Source: Streptomyces sp. Go-475 (GTDB lineage Bacteria; Actinomycetota; Actinomycetes; Streptomycetales; Streptomycetaceae). From it: DNA of 64,000 nt. The notes below the pieces were generated by a model. It saw only the letters and a list, made by a program, of their open reading frames with translations, ran no database searches and was not told where the DNA came from. Below, piece by piece: positions 45,086-56,668 of the stretch (position 1 is the stretch's first letter; every line of letters starts with the position of its first letter). The stretch is from positions 6,925,501-6,989,500 of the forward strand of contig NZ_CP026121.1 in NCBI RefSeq assembly GCF_003330845.1, in the 5' to 3' direction. Made by a program: the position numbers and the translations under genes.

Positions 45086-46813
45086 ATGGGACACGGGCAC
45101 GCACACGGCCATCACCACCAAGGGCACGAGCACGAGCACGAGGCCGCGCCGGCCCTGCCCGCCGCCTTCGACACCTCCGTACCCGACGAGGCCCTCACCC
45201 CGGAGCAGCGCTCGCGCCGCTCGCTGCTGCGCCGTGCCGGCCTGCTCGGCGCGGGCCTGGCGGCCGGCAGCCTCCTCGGCCGGACGACACCCGCCGCCGC
45301 CTCCGCACCCGCCGCCGCCTCCGCACCCGCCGCCTCCGCCGGCCGCCGCCGGAACGGCTTCCTCTGGCTCGCCGGCGACCACCACATCCACACCCAGTAC
45401 AGCAACGACGGCAAGTACCGCGTCGTCGACCAGGTCCGCCAGGGCGCCAGGCACGGCATGGACTGGCTGGTCATCACCGACCACGGCAACGCCACCCACG
45501 CGAAGATCGGCGTCGAGAAGGTCAACCCGGACATCCGCGACGCCCGGTCGGCCTACCAGGACACCCTCGTCTTCCAGGGCCTGGAGTGGAACATCCCGGC
45601 CGCCGAGCACGGCACGGTCTTCGTGCACCCCGGCAGGCACGAGGTCGCCGTCCTCAAGCAGTTCGAGACCGACTACGACGGCAGCGTGCAGGGCGCCTCC
45701 GACTCCACGCCCGCCAACGAGGCACTGGCCGTCGCGGGCCTGAACTTCCTCGCCGAGCAGGTCCGCCGGCGCAAGGTCAAGGACGTCCTGATGCTCGCCA
45801 ACCACCCGGCGCGGCGCGGCGTCGACTCCCCGCACGAGATCCGCGCCTGGCGCGACGCCACCGGCACCCGGCACCAGATCGCCGTCGGCTTCGAGGGCGC
45901 CCCCGGCCACCAGGCCGCCGGGCTCCCCGCCCCGCTCGGCATGGCCCGCTCCCGCGGCCTCTACGACAACAACCCCGGCCCCAACTCCTTCCCCGGCTAC
46001 CCGCCGGAGAGCTACCGCACCTGGGGCGGATTCGACTGGATGACCGCCACCGTCGGCGGCCTGTGGGACAGCCTCCTCGCCGAGGGCAGGCCCTGGTGGA
46101 TCACCGCCAACTCCGACTCCCACCAGGTCTACGCCGACACCGCCGTGCGCGGCGGCCCGGACAGCGACTACGCGGCCAACGGCCGGCACACCGACCCGGT
46201 CTACGGCGGGAAGCTCGACCTCACCCAGGGCGACTACTGGCCCGGCCAGTACAGCCGTACCCACGTGGGCTCCGACGGCTTCTCGTACGCCGCCGTGATG
46301 GACGGCATCCGGGCCGGCCGGATCTGGGTCGACCACGGGCAGCTCGTCGGCGCCCTCGACGTGCGCGTGACCGGCGGCGGTCGCTGGGCCACGCTCGGCG
46401 GTGCCCTGCACGTGAAGAAGGGCACCAAGGTGACGCTGACCGTCGACGTCGCCCCGGCCGGCGGCCCCAACTGGGCCGGGTTCGTGCCCGAACTGGCCCG
46501 GGTCGACGTCATCCAGGGCGATGTGACGGGCCCGGTCGCGGACCGGGACACGTTCACCGCGCCGACCGCGAAGGTCGTCAAGGCGTACGACGTCACCAAG
46601 GCCACCGGCGTCGTCCGCCTCACCTTCGGACTCGGCCGCGTGGAACGCCCCGTGTACCTCCGGCTGCGCGGCACCGACGGCAACCGCTCCGCCGTCGGCG
46701 CGCTGGGCGCGGCCGTCGACCCGGCGGGCCCCGCCCTCGACGTCGCCGGCGACGCCGACCCATGGCGCGACCTGTGGTTCTACACCAACCCGGTGTGGGT
46801 CCTGCCCTCGTGA
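45086..46813 (+). CDS. Exported PHP-type metallophosphoesterase with His-rich N-terminus
   Basis: The ATG has AGGAGG 6 bases upstream, giving 575 residues. The first 19 residues are nearly half histidine (MGHGHAHGHHHQGHEHEHE). They precede a twin-arginine-like signal (RSRRSLLRRAGLLGAG), so the His tract is at the cytosolic end before export. The PHP domain follows (about 90-430): DHHIHTQYS, ITDHGN, GLEWN, ANHPAR and ANSDSH supply the trinuclear metal ligands. Residues about 440-575 form a beta domain. It probably hydrolyses phosphoesters outside the cell. The downstream gene overlaps by GTGA. Confidence 0.82.
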   Translation: MGHGHAHGHHHQGHEHEHEAAPALPAAFDTSVPDEALTPEQRSRRSLLRRAGLLGAGLAAGSLLGRTTPAAASAPAAASAPAASAGRRRNGFLWLAGDHHIHTQYSNDGKYRVVDQVRQGARHGMDWLVITDHGNATHAKIGVEKVNPDIRDARSAYQDTLVFQGLEWNIPAAEHGTVFVHPGRHEVAVLKQFETDYDGSVQGASDSTPANEALAVAGLNFLAEQVRRRKVKDVLMLANHPARRGVDSPHEIRAWRDATGTRHQIAVGFEGAPGHQAAGLPAPLGMARSRGLYDNNPGPNSFPGYPPESYRTWGGFDWMTATVGGLWDSLLAEGRPWWITANSDSHQVYADTAVRGGPDSDYAANGRHTDPVYGGKLDLTQGDYWPGQYSRTHVGSDGFSYAAVMDGIRAGRIWVDHGQLVGALDVRVTGGGRWATLGGALHVKKGTKVTLTVDVAPAGGPNWAGFVPELARVDVIQGDVTGPVADRDTFTAPTAKVVKAYDVTKATGVVRLTFGLGRVERPVYLRLRGTDGNRSAVGALGAAVDPAGPALDVAGDADPWRDLWFYTNPVWVLPS

Positions 46814-47322
46814 CGCCGTACGCCCTCACCGTGGACACGGGGACCAGGGAGCTGCGCGCGGCCGACCACCTGCTGCGCACCCTGGCCGCCGAACTCGCCC
46901 TGCCCGGAGACGTGTTCGGCTGCACGCACCTGGTGCGCGGCGCCCGCCCCCGCGTCGTCGTGTCCCTCACCCTGCCGTCGGAGCCGCGCCGGCGCACCGC
47001 CCTGGAGCGGCTCACGGCCCTGGGACACGAGGTGGCGGAGGGGGTGCCGGACCCGGTGGGGCGCGCGGTGCTCTATCCGGGCGCCGCGTCGCTCACCGGC
47101 ACGCTGACGGTCGCGGACCTGCTCTCCCGGTCCGCGATCGACCGCGTGAGCGTCCTCGGCACGCCGGAGCCACCCGCCCCGGACACGCCGCTGGCGACCC
47201 GCGACCACGTACGCCCGCAGTGGCAGGACGGCGCGCTCGTCCTGACGGCGATGCCCGCCGCGGGCGGCGCCCTCGTCCCCTTCGAGGTCCCGGACCCGAC
47301 ACCGTGCTGCGCGGACCACTGA
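46810..47322 (+). CDS. Uncharacterised protein translationally coupled to the PHP esterase
   Basis: The GTG at 46810 overlaps the previous stop (GTGA) and gives 170 residues. The sequence has an alpha/beta look (YALTVDTGTRELRAADHLLR, RVVVSLTLPSEP) and ends with CCADH. No signal peptide or membrane helix is seen and I do not recognise a family. Coupling to the exported esterase suggests a joint role, but this cannot be specified. It converges on the nucleotidyltransferase gene 6 bases away. Confidence 0.65.
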   Translation: MTPYALTVDTGTRELRAADHLLRTLAAELALPGDVFGCTHLVRGARPRVVVSLTLPSEPRRRTALERLTALGHEVAEGVPDPVGRAVLYPGAASLTGTLTVADLLSRSAIDRVSVLGTPEPPAPDTPLATRDHVRPQWQDGALVLTAMPAAGGALVPFEVPDPTPCCADH

Positions 47323-47328
47323 CCCCGG

Positions 47329-48096
47329 TCAGGGCCGCCGCAGCAGCTTCAGGTCCTCGCCCCAGGAGTCGAGGACCCGGTCGTGGCCGGCCCGGCGTGC
47401 CCCTTCCTCGATGCCGGCGAAGAGCGCGCGCTGGGTGGGCGGGTCGCCGTCGGCCAGGACGCGGCGCAGGACCGGCAGGAGCCGGCTCGCGTCCCACCGG
47501 GGCTCGCCCAGCGGCTGCCGCTCCAGCTCCCACTGGAGGTACTTGTTGTACGGCCGGACCCGGCGGTGCAGCGCGAAGAGCACCTCCAGGGCGTACGGGA
47601 CGGTCTCGGCGGCGTCCAGGTGGCCCATGGCGGGGCGGCCGTCGCGGTAGCTCTTCAGGGAGCGGTAGGTCTGGTTCACGTACGCGTCGAGCCAGCCGTC
47701 GACGGCGGCCCGCGCCTCTTCGGCGCCCAGCGTCCGCTTCTCGTCGAGGATCCGGGCGATCTCCCCGTCCAGCCGGTCGAGCAGCACCTCGGCGTGGACG
47801 TACGAGTACCGCGCGAAGCTGTCCGGGCGGCCCGGCATCCCGCGCGTGCGGAACTCCGCCAGCGGGACGACCACGAGGTCCAGGTGAGCGGAACGGAACC
47901 GGTCCAACTCGGCGATGGGCGAGGCGTGTGAGTCGCTCAGGACCACGTGCAGGTCGTAGTCGGAGTGGACCGTCGGCATGCCCGGGTGCACCCGGGAGCC
48001 GCTGAGGACCAGCCCGGCGACGCCGGGATCGGCGGCCGCCCGTGCGGTGAAGGCGGCCAGGGTGTCGTCGGGGGTACTGCCCAAGGCGATGTGCAT
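47329..48096 (-). CDS. Nucleotidyltransferase-domain protein
   Basis: The start at 48096 follows GGAGAGA and gives 255 residues. The N-terminal GSRVHPGMPTVHSDYDL is a nucleotidyltransferase-type GS...SDYDL signature with the metal-binding Asp pair. The C-terminal part is helical (YNKYLQWELERQPLGE), like the kanamycin-nucleotidyltransferase-type helical domain. It may nucleotidylate a small molecule; the substrate is unknown. It is divergent from the MFS gene. Confidence 0.78.
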   Translation of the reverse strand: MHIALGSTPDDTLAAFTARAAADPGVAGLVLSGSRVHPGMPTVHSDYDLHVVLSDSHASPIAELDRFRSAHLDLVVVPLAEFRTRGMPGRPDSFARYSYVHAEVLLDRLDGEIARILDEKRTLGAEEARAAVDGWLDAYVNQTYRSLKSYRDGRPAMGHLDAAETVPYALEVLFALHRRVRPYNKYLQWELERQPLGEPRWDASRLLPVLRRVLADGDPPTQRALFAGIEEGARRAGHDRVLDSWGEDLKLLRRP

Positions 48097-48286
48097 GGTG
48101 ATCTCTCCGTGCGGAAGGCCGAGGTACGGATCGGGTTCGCGTCTGCGGTGTCCGGGCACCGCGGGAGAGATCAGCTCACGGTGCCGACGCTACTGCGCCC
48201 GCACCGCCCACCGGTAACGAATTACGCCTGCTCGGTGCGCAGCGCGCCATAAGGTTGCCGGGGACTCGGGACGCGGGGGAGGCGGC

Positions 48287-49573
48287 ATGAGCTACGAGGC
48301 GGCGCGGCGCGGCGACGAGCAGGGCGGCGGCACCGCCCCGGACCGTGCCGGCGGCGGCTTACCCGGCGCCCGGCCGCTGTGGCGGCAGCGGGACTTCGGG
48401 ATCTTCTGGGTCGCGCAGACCCTCTCCGTGCTCGGCGACTCCTTCGCGCTGATCGCCCTGCCCCTGCTGGTCCTTCAGGCCACGGGCTCGGTCGCCCGCA
48501 TGGGCCTGCTGACGGCGGTGGGCGGGGCCGCCGCGGTCGTCGCGGCCGTGTTCGCCGGGGCGGTGGTGGACCGGGTGGACCGGCGCCGGCTGCTCATCGC
48601 CTGCGACCTGGCGCGCATGGGGCTCTACGGGGTGATCCCGCTGGTGTGGCTGTTCGGCCCGCAGATCTGGCTGCTGTACGCGGTGCTGCCGCTGTGCGAG
48701 GCCCTCGGCATGCTCTTCGCGGTCGGCTACGTCACGGTCGTGCGCGGCCTCGTCGGCACCGAGCGGCTCACCGAGGCCAACGGGCGCCTCAACGCCACCG
48801 CCGCGGCGGCGGGCGTGCTCGGGCCGCTGTGCGCCGGGCTGGTCGCCGCCTGGTCCGGCCCGGCCGCCGCGGTCGGCGTGGACGCGGCCAGCTTCGGGGT
48901 CTCGGCCCTGTGCCTGTGCTTCGTACGGTTCCGCGCCCGCCCGGGCGACGAGCGGACGGACAAGCGCGCCGGACTGTGGCAGGACCTGCGCACCGGCATC
49001 GCCTTCCTCAACGGCCACCCCGTCCTGCGCTCCCTCACCGCCCTGCTGTTCGGGTTCAGCTTCCTCACCCTGGGCCTGAACGACCTGGTCATCTACCACC
49101 TCAAACACGACCTCGGCCACGACGACGGCACGGTCGGCACCGTCATGGCGGTCGGCGCGCTCGGCACCATCACCGGCGCCCTGCTGGTGGCCCGGGTCCG
49201 CCGCCGTCTCGGCTTCGGACCGACGTGGACCGGCTCGGTCGCGGTGTGCGGCCTCGCCTTCGCCGGTCTCGGCTGGGCCCGTGACGTGCCGGTGGTGGCC
49301 GCCCTGAGCGCCGCCTTCCTGGCCTGCGCCGGCATGGCGGGCACCTGCTCGATGTCGCTCCGTCAGGAGGTCACCCCCGAACACCTCCTGGGCCGCGTCA
49401 CCTCCGCCTTCTGGACCCTCCAGTACGCGGCGGCACCCCTCGGGGCGGCCCTGCTCACCTGGGCCGCCGAGGAGCGGGGCACGGCACCGGTCGCCCTGGC
49501 CGCCGGGGCGACCTGCGTCCTGATCGCCGTGGCCGCGCTGTTCACCCCCGTCCGGCGAGCGGGCCGGGGCTGA
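48287..49573 (+). CDS. MFS transporter, MFS_3 exporter type
   Basis: The 428-residue protein has GGGGGAGG upstream. After a 25-residue polar start there are about 12 membrane helices. The opening RDFGIFWVAQTLSVLGDSF is typical of MFS_3 (enterobactin-exporter-like) transporters, as is the short DRVDRRRLLIACDLAR loop between helices 2 and 3. It probably exports a small molecule or drug. It converges on the AraC-family gene 36 bases away; no terminator beyond a weak CACCGG/CCGGTG repeat is seen between them. Confidence 0.87.
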   Translation: MSYEAARRGDEQGGGTAPDRAGGGLPGARPLWRQRDFGIFWVAQTLSVLGDSFALIALPLLVLQATGSVARMGLLTAVGGAAAVVAAVFAGAVVDRVDRRRLLIACDLARMGLYGVIPLVWLFGPQIWLLYAVLPLCEALGMLFAVGYVTVVRGLVGTERLTEANGRLNATAAAAGVLGPLCAGLVAAWSGPAAAVGVDAASFGVSALCLCFVRFRARPGDERTDKRAGLWQDLRTGIAFLNGHPVLRSLTALLFGFSFLTLGLNDLVIYHLKHDLGHDDGTVGTVMAVGALGTITGALLVARVRRRLGFGPTWTGSVAVCGLAFAGLGWARDVPVVAALSAAFLACAGMAGTCSMSLRQEVTPEHLLGRVTSAFWTLQYAAAPLGAALLTWAAEERGTAPVALAAGATCVLIAVAALFTPVRRAGRG

Positions 49574-49609
49574 CCGGGCACACCGGTGCGGATGCCGGTG
49601 CCGTGCTCG

Positions 49610-50584
49610 TCACGAACCCTGTTCCTGCAGACTGGCCCGGTACACGGTGGGCGTCACGCCTGTCGCGGCCTTGAAGGCGCGGGTGAAGTCCGAGGCCCGC
49701 GGAAAGCCCCATCGGGCACCGACACTGCCGACCGGCACGGCGCGCAGGCCGGGGTCGGCCAGGTCCCTGCGGCAGCGGTTGATCCGTTCGCCGCGGATCA
49801 TTCCGCTCACGGTCTCACCGCGCGCCTGGAAGATGCGGTGCAGGGTTCGCGTGGAGATGCAGTGGGCCGCGGCGACAGCGGGCGGCGTGAGGTCGGGGTC
49901 GTCCACATGGCGGCGGATGAACGCGACGATCTCGTGGTAGAGGGCTTCGGCGCGTGCCTCCGGTGTCAGCGCGGACGTCTGCTCGCACTGCCGGGCGACG
50001 ACAGCGGCCGCGAGATCCACGATCGTCGTGCCGAGCCTGACGCGATCCCGGTCGGTGAGGTCGGTCTCCGTGTCGGCCAGGGCCCTGAGCGTCTGCCGGA
50101 AGACATGACCGATGCCGGACCCCGACAGGCTCGACCCGCACAAGGGGGCGACCATCTTCTCGGGCAGCGGCATCACTTCCCGGGGGAACTGCACCAGGAG
50201 CGAGCCGCCTGCCCGCCCGTCGGTTCCGACCGAGGCTTCGAAGGGCCGGGAACTGTCGTAGAAGATCATCTCGCCCGGTTCGAGGGACGTGCGGTGACCG
50301 GCCTGTTCCATGCCCTGCCGCCCAGTGGTGATCACGGCGAGCTGGTACAGCTCCGGGTCCGACTGCCGGACCAGGCGGGGCGAGCGGTAGCAGGAGAAGG
50401 GGGCGAACACGTTCGCGGAGAGCTGGGCCGGCCCCAGCTCCATGACAGAGATGCGCGCCGCGAAGCGTTCGGGCTCGGCGACCCGGCAGCGCTTCGGCAC
50501 CAAGGCCAGCGCCGCGGCCTCCATCCACGCCGCGGTCTTCTCGTCCCGCAGCAGGCCGTCCGTATCCAGCACCGTCCTGAACAC
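49610..50584 (-). CDS. AraC-family transcriptional regulator
   Basis: The GTG at 50584 is preferred, giving 324 residues; upstream TTG codons are also in frame. The N-terminal 200 residues match the AraC_binding_2 type (FSCYRSPRL, TGRQGMEQAG, GEMIFYDSSRPFE). The C-terminal 100 residues carry two helix-turn-helix units (VAAAHCISTRTLHRIFQARG, GSVGARWGFPRASDFTRAFK). It should activate or repress genes by binding direct repeats. The region upstream holds a strong palindrome and direct repeat (50728-50767) that may be its own site. It converges on the MFS gene. Confidence 0.86.
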   Translation of the reverse strand: MFRTVLDTDGLLRDEKTAAWMEAAALALVPKRCRVAEPERFAARISVMELGPAQLSANVFAPFSCYRSPRLVRQSDPELYQLAVITTGRQGMEQAGHRTSLEPGEMIFYDSSRPFEASVGTDGRAGGSLLVQFPREVMPLPEKMVAPLCGSSLSGSGIGHVFRQTLRALADTETDLTDRDRVRLGTTIVDLAAAVVARQCEQTSALTPEARAEALYHEIVAFIRRHVDDPDLTPPAVAAAHCISTRTLHRIFQARGETVSGMIRGERINRCRRDLADPGLRAVPVGSVGARWGFPRASDFTRAFKAATGVTPTVYRASLQEQGS

Positions 50585-50727
50585 CAGCAGCCCCCGGTCA
50601 GTCCCCAACAGCCCGGGGCCGATCCCCGGCCCGCGTCACCACAATCGCACGGAAAGGCGCCATCTGCGTCAACTATCCCCGGCCGACCGGAGGTTACACC
50701 GAGCGGAACCGTCGGAAGTCAGCCTTC

Positions 50728-50767
50728 TTGGCGCTGAGCGCCAACAAGGGAGGCACTGAGCGCTAAC
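50728..50767. promoter_or_regulatory. Palindrome plus direct repeat upstream of the AraC-type gene
   Basis: TTGGCGCTGAGCGCCAA (50728-50744) is a perfect 17-base palindrome. CTGAGCGCyAAC occurs at 50734-50745 and again at 50756-50767, 22 bases apart (two helical turns), as expected for a tandem AraC-type site. The elements lie about 145-185 bases upstream of the AraC start at 50584. The rest of the 50585-51019 gap shows no gene. Confidence 0.5.
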
Positions 50768-50936
50768 GACAGGGCCGCGGCCCGGCGGCATGCTGATACC
50801 GCGTGCCGACGCGCCACCGGGTGCGCCGCCTTCGAGGGGCACCGACCGGGGCGGTGGCGACGCGTCGGCCTACGGGGGGGCCGGCGCGTCGGGCACCCCG
50901 GGCACAGCGGCGGGGGAGGCTGTGCGAGGGGGGCGT

Positions 50937-50993
50937 GCCCGCACGAGGAAGGGAGGGCCCGCAGGTGGCTGCGGGCCCTCCAGGCGTGCGGGC
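50937..50993. terminator. Strong nested hairpin downstream of the ABC exporter
   Basis: An inner perfect 13-base stem (GGAGGGCCCGCAG, 50952-50964, with its complement at 50969-50981, loop GTGG) sits inside an outer 9-base stem (GCCCGCACG 50937-50945 and CGTGCGGGC 50985-50993). It is 27 bases past the exporter stop and would terminate that leftward operon, probably in both directions. Confidence 0.75.
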
Positions 50994-51019
50994 CGTCCAG
51001 GCGATGGGGTCTCCCCCCG

Positions 51020-51826
51020 TCAGCCGTTGATCCCGGTGTAGTGCCGCAGACTCCACCGCCACACCAGCCGCGCCCCCAGGTACGCCAGCAGCCCGAGCAG
51101 CGGCGCGGACGCCGCCAGCCAGTACGGCACGCCGGTGGTGTGGCCGTGGCCGGTCAGGACCGCCGCCGGGAAGTAGGCGACGAACGCGAGGGGAAGACCG
51201 TACGTCAGGAAGCCGCCCACGGCCCGGGGCAGGACGTTCAGCGGGTAGCTGCCGAACGTGCCGAGGAGTTCCTCCAGCCAGCGGCCCCAGTAGTCGGCGG
51301 CGGGGAACCGCAGACCCGCGGAGGCCACCAGCGTGAACAGGGCCGCTTCCAGCAGCATGCCGCCGAGGACGGCCGCGACCAGGTACGAGATCCGGCCCGC
51401 CGTCCAGTCCAGGTCGCTGCGGGACAGCGCTCCCACCATCAGGCCGGCCGCGACCGTCAGGTCCCCGATGGCGTTGGTGGGGAAGAACGCCAGCTGGATC
51501 TGGCGGTGGACGGGCATCGGACGCATCAGGTAGATGTCGATCCGGCCCTCCTGGATCTGCCGGCCGGCCCAGTGCATCCGCCCCAGGAACAGCACGAAGA
51601 GACCGTGCGCCAGCATCCGCGTCGCCGGGATCAGCAGCACGTCCGAGCTGTCCCAGCCGCCCATCCCGGCGAACCGGGACAGCAGCACCGTCGCGAACAC
51701 GATCACCGACACCTGCCAGATCGCCCCGATCGCGATCATCAGCAGGAACTCGGTGCGGTACTCCATCTGCGCGCGGAAGTTGAGCGCCGTCACGCGCCAC
51801 ACGATCCGCAGTGCCCTCAGCGACAT
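51020..51826 (-). CDS. ABC-2-type exporter permease, DUF990 type (second)
   Basis: The 268-residue membrane protein has six hydrophobic segments and opens MSLRALRIVWRVTALNFRAQ, typical of the DUF990/ABC2_membrane_6 permeases. It pairs with the next gene upstream (51828) and the ATPase at 52633; the stop of the second permease is 1 base from its start. Together they form an exporter of unknown substrate. It is the last gene of the operon and a strong hairpin follows. Confidence 0.88.
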   Translation of the reverse strand: MSLRALRIVWRVTALNFRAQMEYRTEFLLMIAIGAIWQVSVIVFATVLLSRFAGMGGWDSSDVLLIPATRMLAHGLFVLFLGRMHWAGRQIQEGRIDIYLMRPMPVHRQIQLAFFPTNAIGDLTVAAGLMVGALSRSDLDWTAGRISYLVAAVLGGMLLEAALFTLVASAGLRFPAADYWGRWLEELLGTFGSYPLNVLPRAVGGFLTYGLPLAFVAYFPAAVLTGHGHTTGVPYWLAASAPLLGLLAYLGARLVWRWSLRHYTGING

Positions 51827-51827
51827 C

Positions 51828-52631
51828 TCAGCCTCCCTGCGAGATCACGCGCCGGGCGGCCCGCCGCCACAGCAGCCGGGTGAACAGCGCCAGCACCACG
51901 ACCCACGCGGCCTGGACGGACAGCTGGAAGGCCGCGTCGGACAGGGGGATCCGCCCCACGTACAGCGACAGCGGCACGCTCAGCGTGGCCTGGAAGGGCA
52001 GGAAGGCGCTCATCGTCACGAACCAGTCCGGGAAGAACCACAGCGGCGCGTACACCCCGGACAGCAGGTTCTGCGCGAACAGCAGGATCAGCATCGCGGC
52101 GGTGTTGCGGATCGTCCAGAAGCACAACTGGTCGAGCACCAGCATCACGTAGTACAGCACCCACTGCCCGAGCAGCGTGCTGAGCGCGAACACCCCGGCC
52201 ACGGCGGCCGAACCGGGCGGCTCGACGACCCCCGCGGCCAGGCAGATCACGTACCCCGTCAGCGCCCACGCCAGCCCGTACAGCTGCTCGCCGGCGGCCC
52301 GCAGGGCGTAGTAGCGCTGCGGCGGCAGCGGACGCAGGTACCAGTAGACGATGGTGCCGAAGTGCATGTGCTGCAGGACCGTGTCCCGGCCCGCGTACTG
52401 GTCCAGCTCCCGCAGCCGGGACGCCAGAACGGCCAGCACGGCGTAGGTGACCGCCTGGTCGCGGCTCAGGCCGGCCGTCGTGCCGGTCTGCGCGTACAGG
52501 CCGCGCCACAGCGACCAGACCAGCACCACCTGAACGGCCAGCCGCAGCGCGACGGCGGTCATGCGGGGCGGGGCGTTCAGCTCGCCCAGCGGGGTGACGC
52601 GGGCGGCGCGCCAGGCGTGCGGGGCGGCCAC
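51828..52631 (-). CDS. ABC-2-type exporter permease, DUF990 type (first)
   Basis: The GTG at 52631 lies 1 base after the ATPase stop and has GGGGAGG upstream, giving 267 residues with six hydrophobic segments. The N-terminal part is polar, then LRLAVQVVLVWSLWRGLYAQ. Conserved FFPDW and LPFQATLSVPLSLY are found late. It forms a heterodimer with the other permease. Confidence 0.87.
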   Translation of the reverse strand: MAAPHAWRAARVTPLGELNAPPRMTAVALRLAVQVVLVWSLWRGLYAQTGTTAGLSRDQAVTYAVLAVLASRLRELDQYAGRDTVLQHMHFGTIVYWYLRPLPPQRYYALRAAGEQLYGLAWALTGYVICLAAGVVEPPGSAAVAGVFALSTLLGQWVLYYVMLVLDQLCFWTIRNTAAMLILLFAQNLLSGVYAPLWFFPDWFVTMSAFLPFQATLSVPLSLYVGRIPLSDAAFQLSVQAAWVVVLALFTRLLWRRAARRVISQGG

Positions 52632-52632
52632 C

Positions 52633-53637
52633 TCAGACCTCCCCGGAATGCACGTACGCGGCCCGCATCACGTCCTCCAGGTCCGCCTCCTCCAGGGCGA
52701 TGTCGGTGACCTCGAACCGCTCGATCACCGCCTTCAGCGCCTGGTGGACGGTGGGGGCGTCGGCCCCGTCGGGGCCGAAGACGACCTGCGCGCCGGTGTG
52801 CCGCAACAGCGTGGTGCCGGGCGGCGGCACCACCTCGGCGTGCGGATCGGCGAGCGTGGCCCGCACCTGCCAGGTCGAGCCGAACTTCCGGCGGATCTCG
52901 TCCAGGGTGCCGTCCAGCATCAGCCGGCCGTGGTTGACCAGCACGACCCGCTCGGCGAGCCGCTCGACCTCCGTCATGTCGTGCGTGGTCAGCAGCACCG
53001 TACGGCCGCGCTGCTCCACCTGGTGGCGCAGGAACTCCCGCACCTGCTCCTTCACCACCACGTCCATGCCGATCGTCGGCTCGTCCAGGAAGACCACCGG
53101 CGGGTCGTGCAGCAGGGCGGCGGCCAGATCGCTGCGCACGCGCTGGCCGAGGGAGAGGTGGCGGACCCGGGTGTCCCAGAACGACGACAGGTCCAGGATG
53201 CCGTCGAACTCCTCCAGCCGGGCGGCGTGTTCGGCCTTCGGCACCTCGTAGATGTCCCGCAGGATCGCGAAGGACTCGCGCACCGGCAGGTCCCACCACA
53301 GCTGGGTGCGCTGCCCGAACACCGCGCCGACGTTGCGGGCGTTGCGCTCGCGCTCCCGGTAGGGCACCACGCCCGCGACCCGGGCCTCGCCGGAGGTGGG
53401 GGTGAGGATGCCGGTCAGCATCTTGATGGTGGTGGACTTGCCGGCGCCGTTCGGGCCGAGCAGGGCGAGGAGTTCGCCCGGGGCCACGTCGAAGGTGATG
53501 TCGGTGACGGCGTGCTTGGCGACTCGCTCGGGGTTGACCAGGGAGCGGACGGCGCCCAGGAACCCGGGGCGGCGGACGGTGGTGTGGAAGGTGCGGGACA
53601 GCCCGCGGACCTCGATGGCGGCACTCAACTGACCCAC
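52633..53637 (-). CDS. ABC exporter ATPase, DrrA/Nod-type
   Basis: The GTG at 53637 has GGAAG 5 bases upstream; the product is 334 residues. Motifs in order: GPNGAGKSTTIKM (Walker A), FGQRTQLWWDLP (Q-loop), LSLGQRVR (signature), VVFLDEPTIGMD (Walker B) and TTHD (H-loop). A C-terminal regulatory extension of about 90 residues follows. It powers export with the two DUF990 permeases; related trios move lipids or antibiotics. Nothing nearby names the substrate. Confidence 0.92.
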   Translation of the reverse strand: MGQLSAAIEVRGLSRTFHTTVRRPGFLGAVRSLVNPERVAKHAVTDITFDVAPGELLALLGPNGAGKSTTIKMLTGILTPTSGEARVAGVVPYRERERNARNVGAVFGQRTQLWWDLPVRESFAILRDIYEVPKAEHAARLEEFDGILDLSSFWDTRVRHLSLGQRVRSDLAAALLHDPPVVFLDEPTIGMDVVVKEQVREFLRHQVEQRGRTVLLTTHDMTEVERLAERVVLVNHGRLMLDGTLDEIRRKFGSTWQVRATLADPHAEVVPPPGTTLLRHTGAQVVFGPDGADAPTVHQALKAVIERFEVTDIALEEADLEDVMRAAYVHSGEV

Positions 53638-53707
53638 CAACTTCCGTGCGTGACGAACGCAGTTGCGGCCGGTCGGCTACGAGGGCCGACCGGCCGCGGA
53701 CGACGTC

Positions 53708-53740
53708 CCGACACTGTCGGAATGTCGATCAATCGGTCAA
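53708..53740. promoter_or_regulatory. Palindrome and candidate -35 box of the ABC exporter operon
   Basis: CCGACACTGTCGG (53708-53720) is a perfect 13-base palindrome 71 bases upstream of the ATPase start. On the minus strand TTGACC (53740-53735) could be a -35 box, overlapping the AATCGATT element at about 53739-53746; the -10 match is weak. These would suit repression of the exporter. Confidence 0.4.
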
Positions 53741-53750
53741 TCGATTAATA

Positions 53751-53776
53751 GGCTTCTTACCTCGGCTTCTTACCTT
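53751..53776 (+). repeat. 13-base tandem duplication beyond the GH2 stop
   Basis: GGCTTCTTACCTC is followed directly by GGCTTCTTACCTT. The duplication lies 7 bases past the beta-galactosidase stop codon and is AT-richer than its surroundings. No function is evident. Confidence 0.6.
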
Positions 53777-53782
53777 GGTCTC

Positions 53783-56668
<2,886 letters not shown>

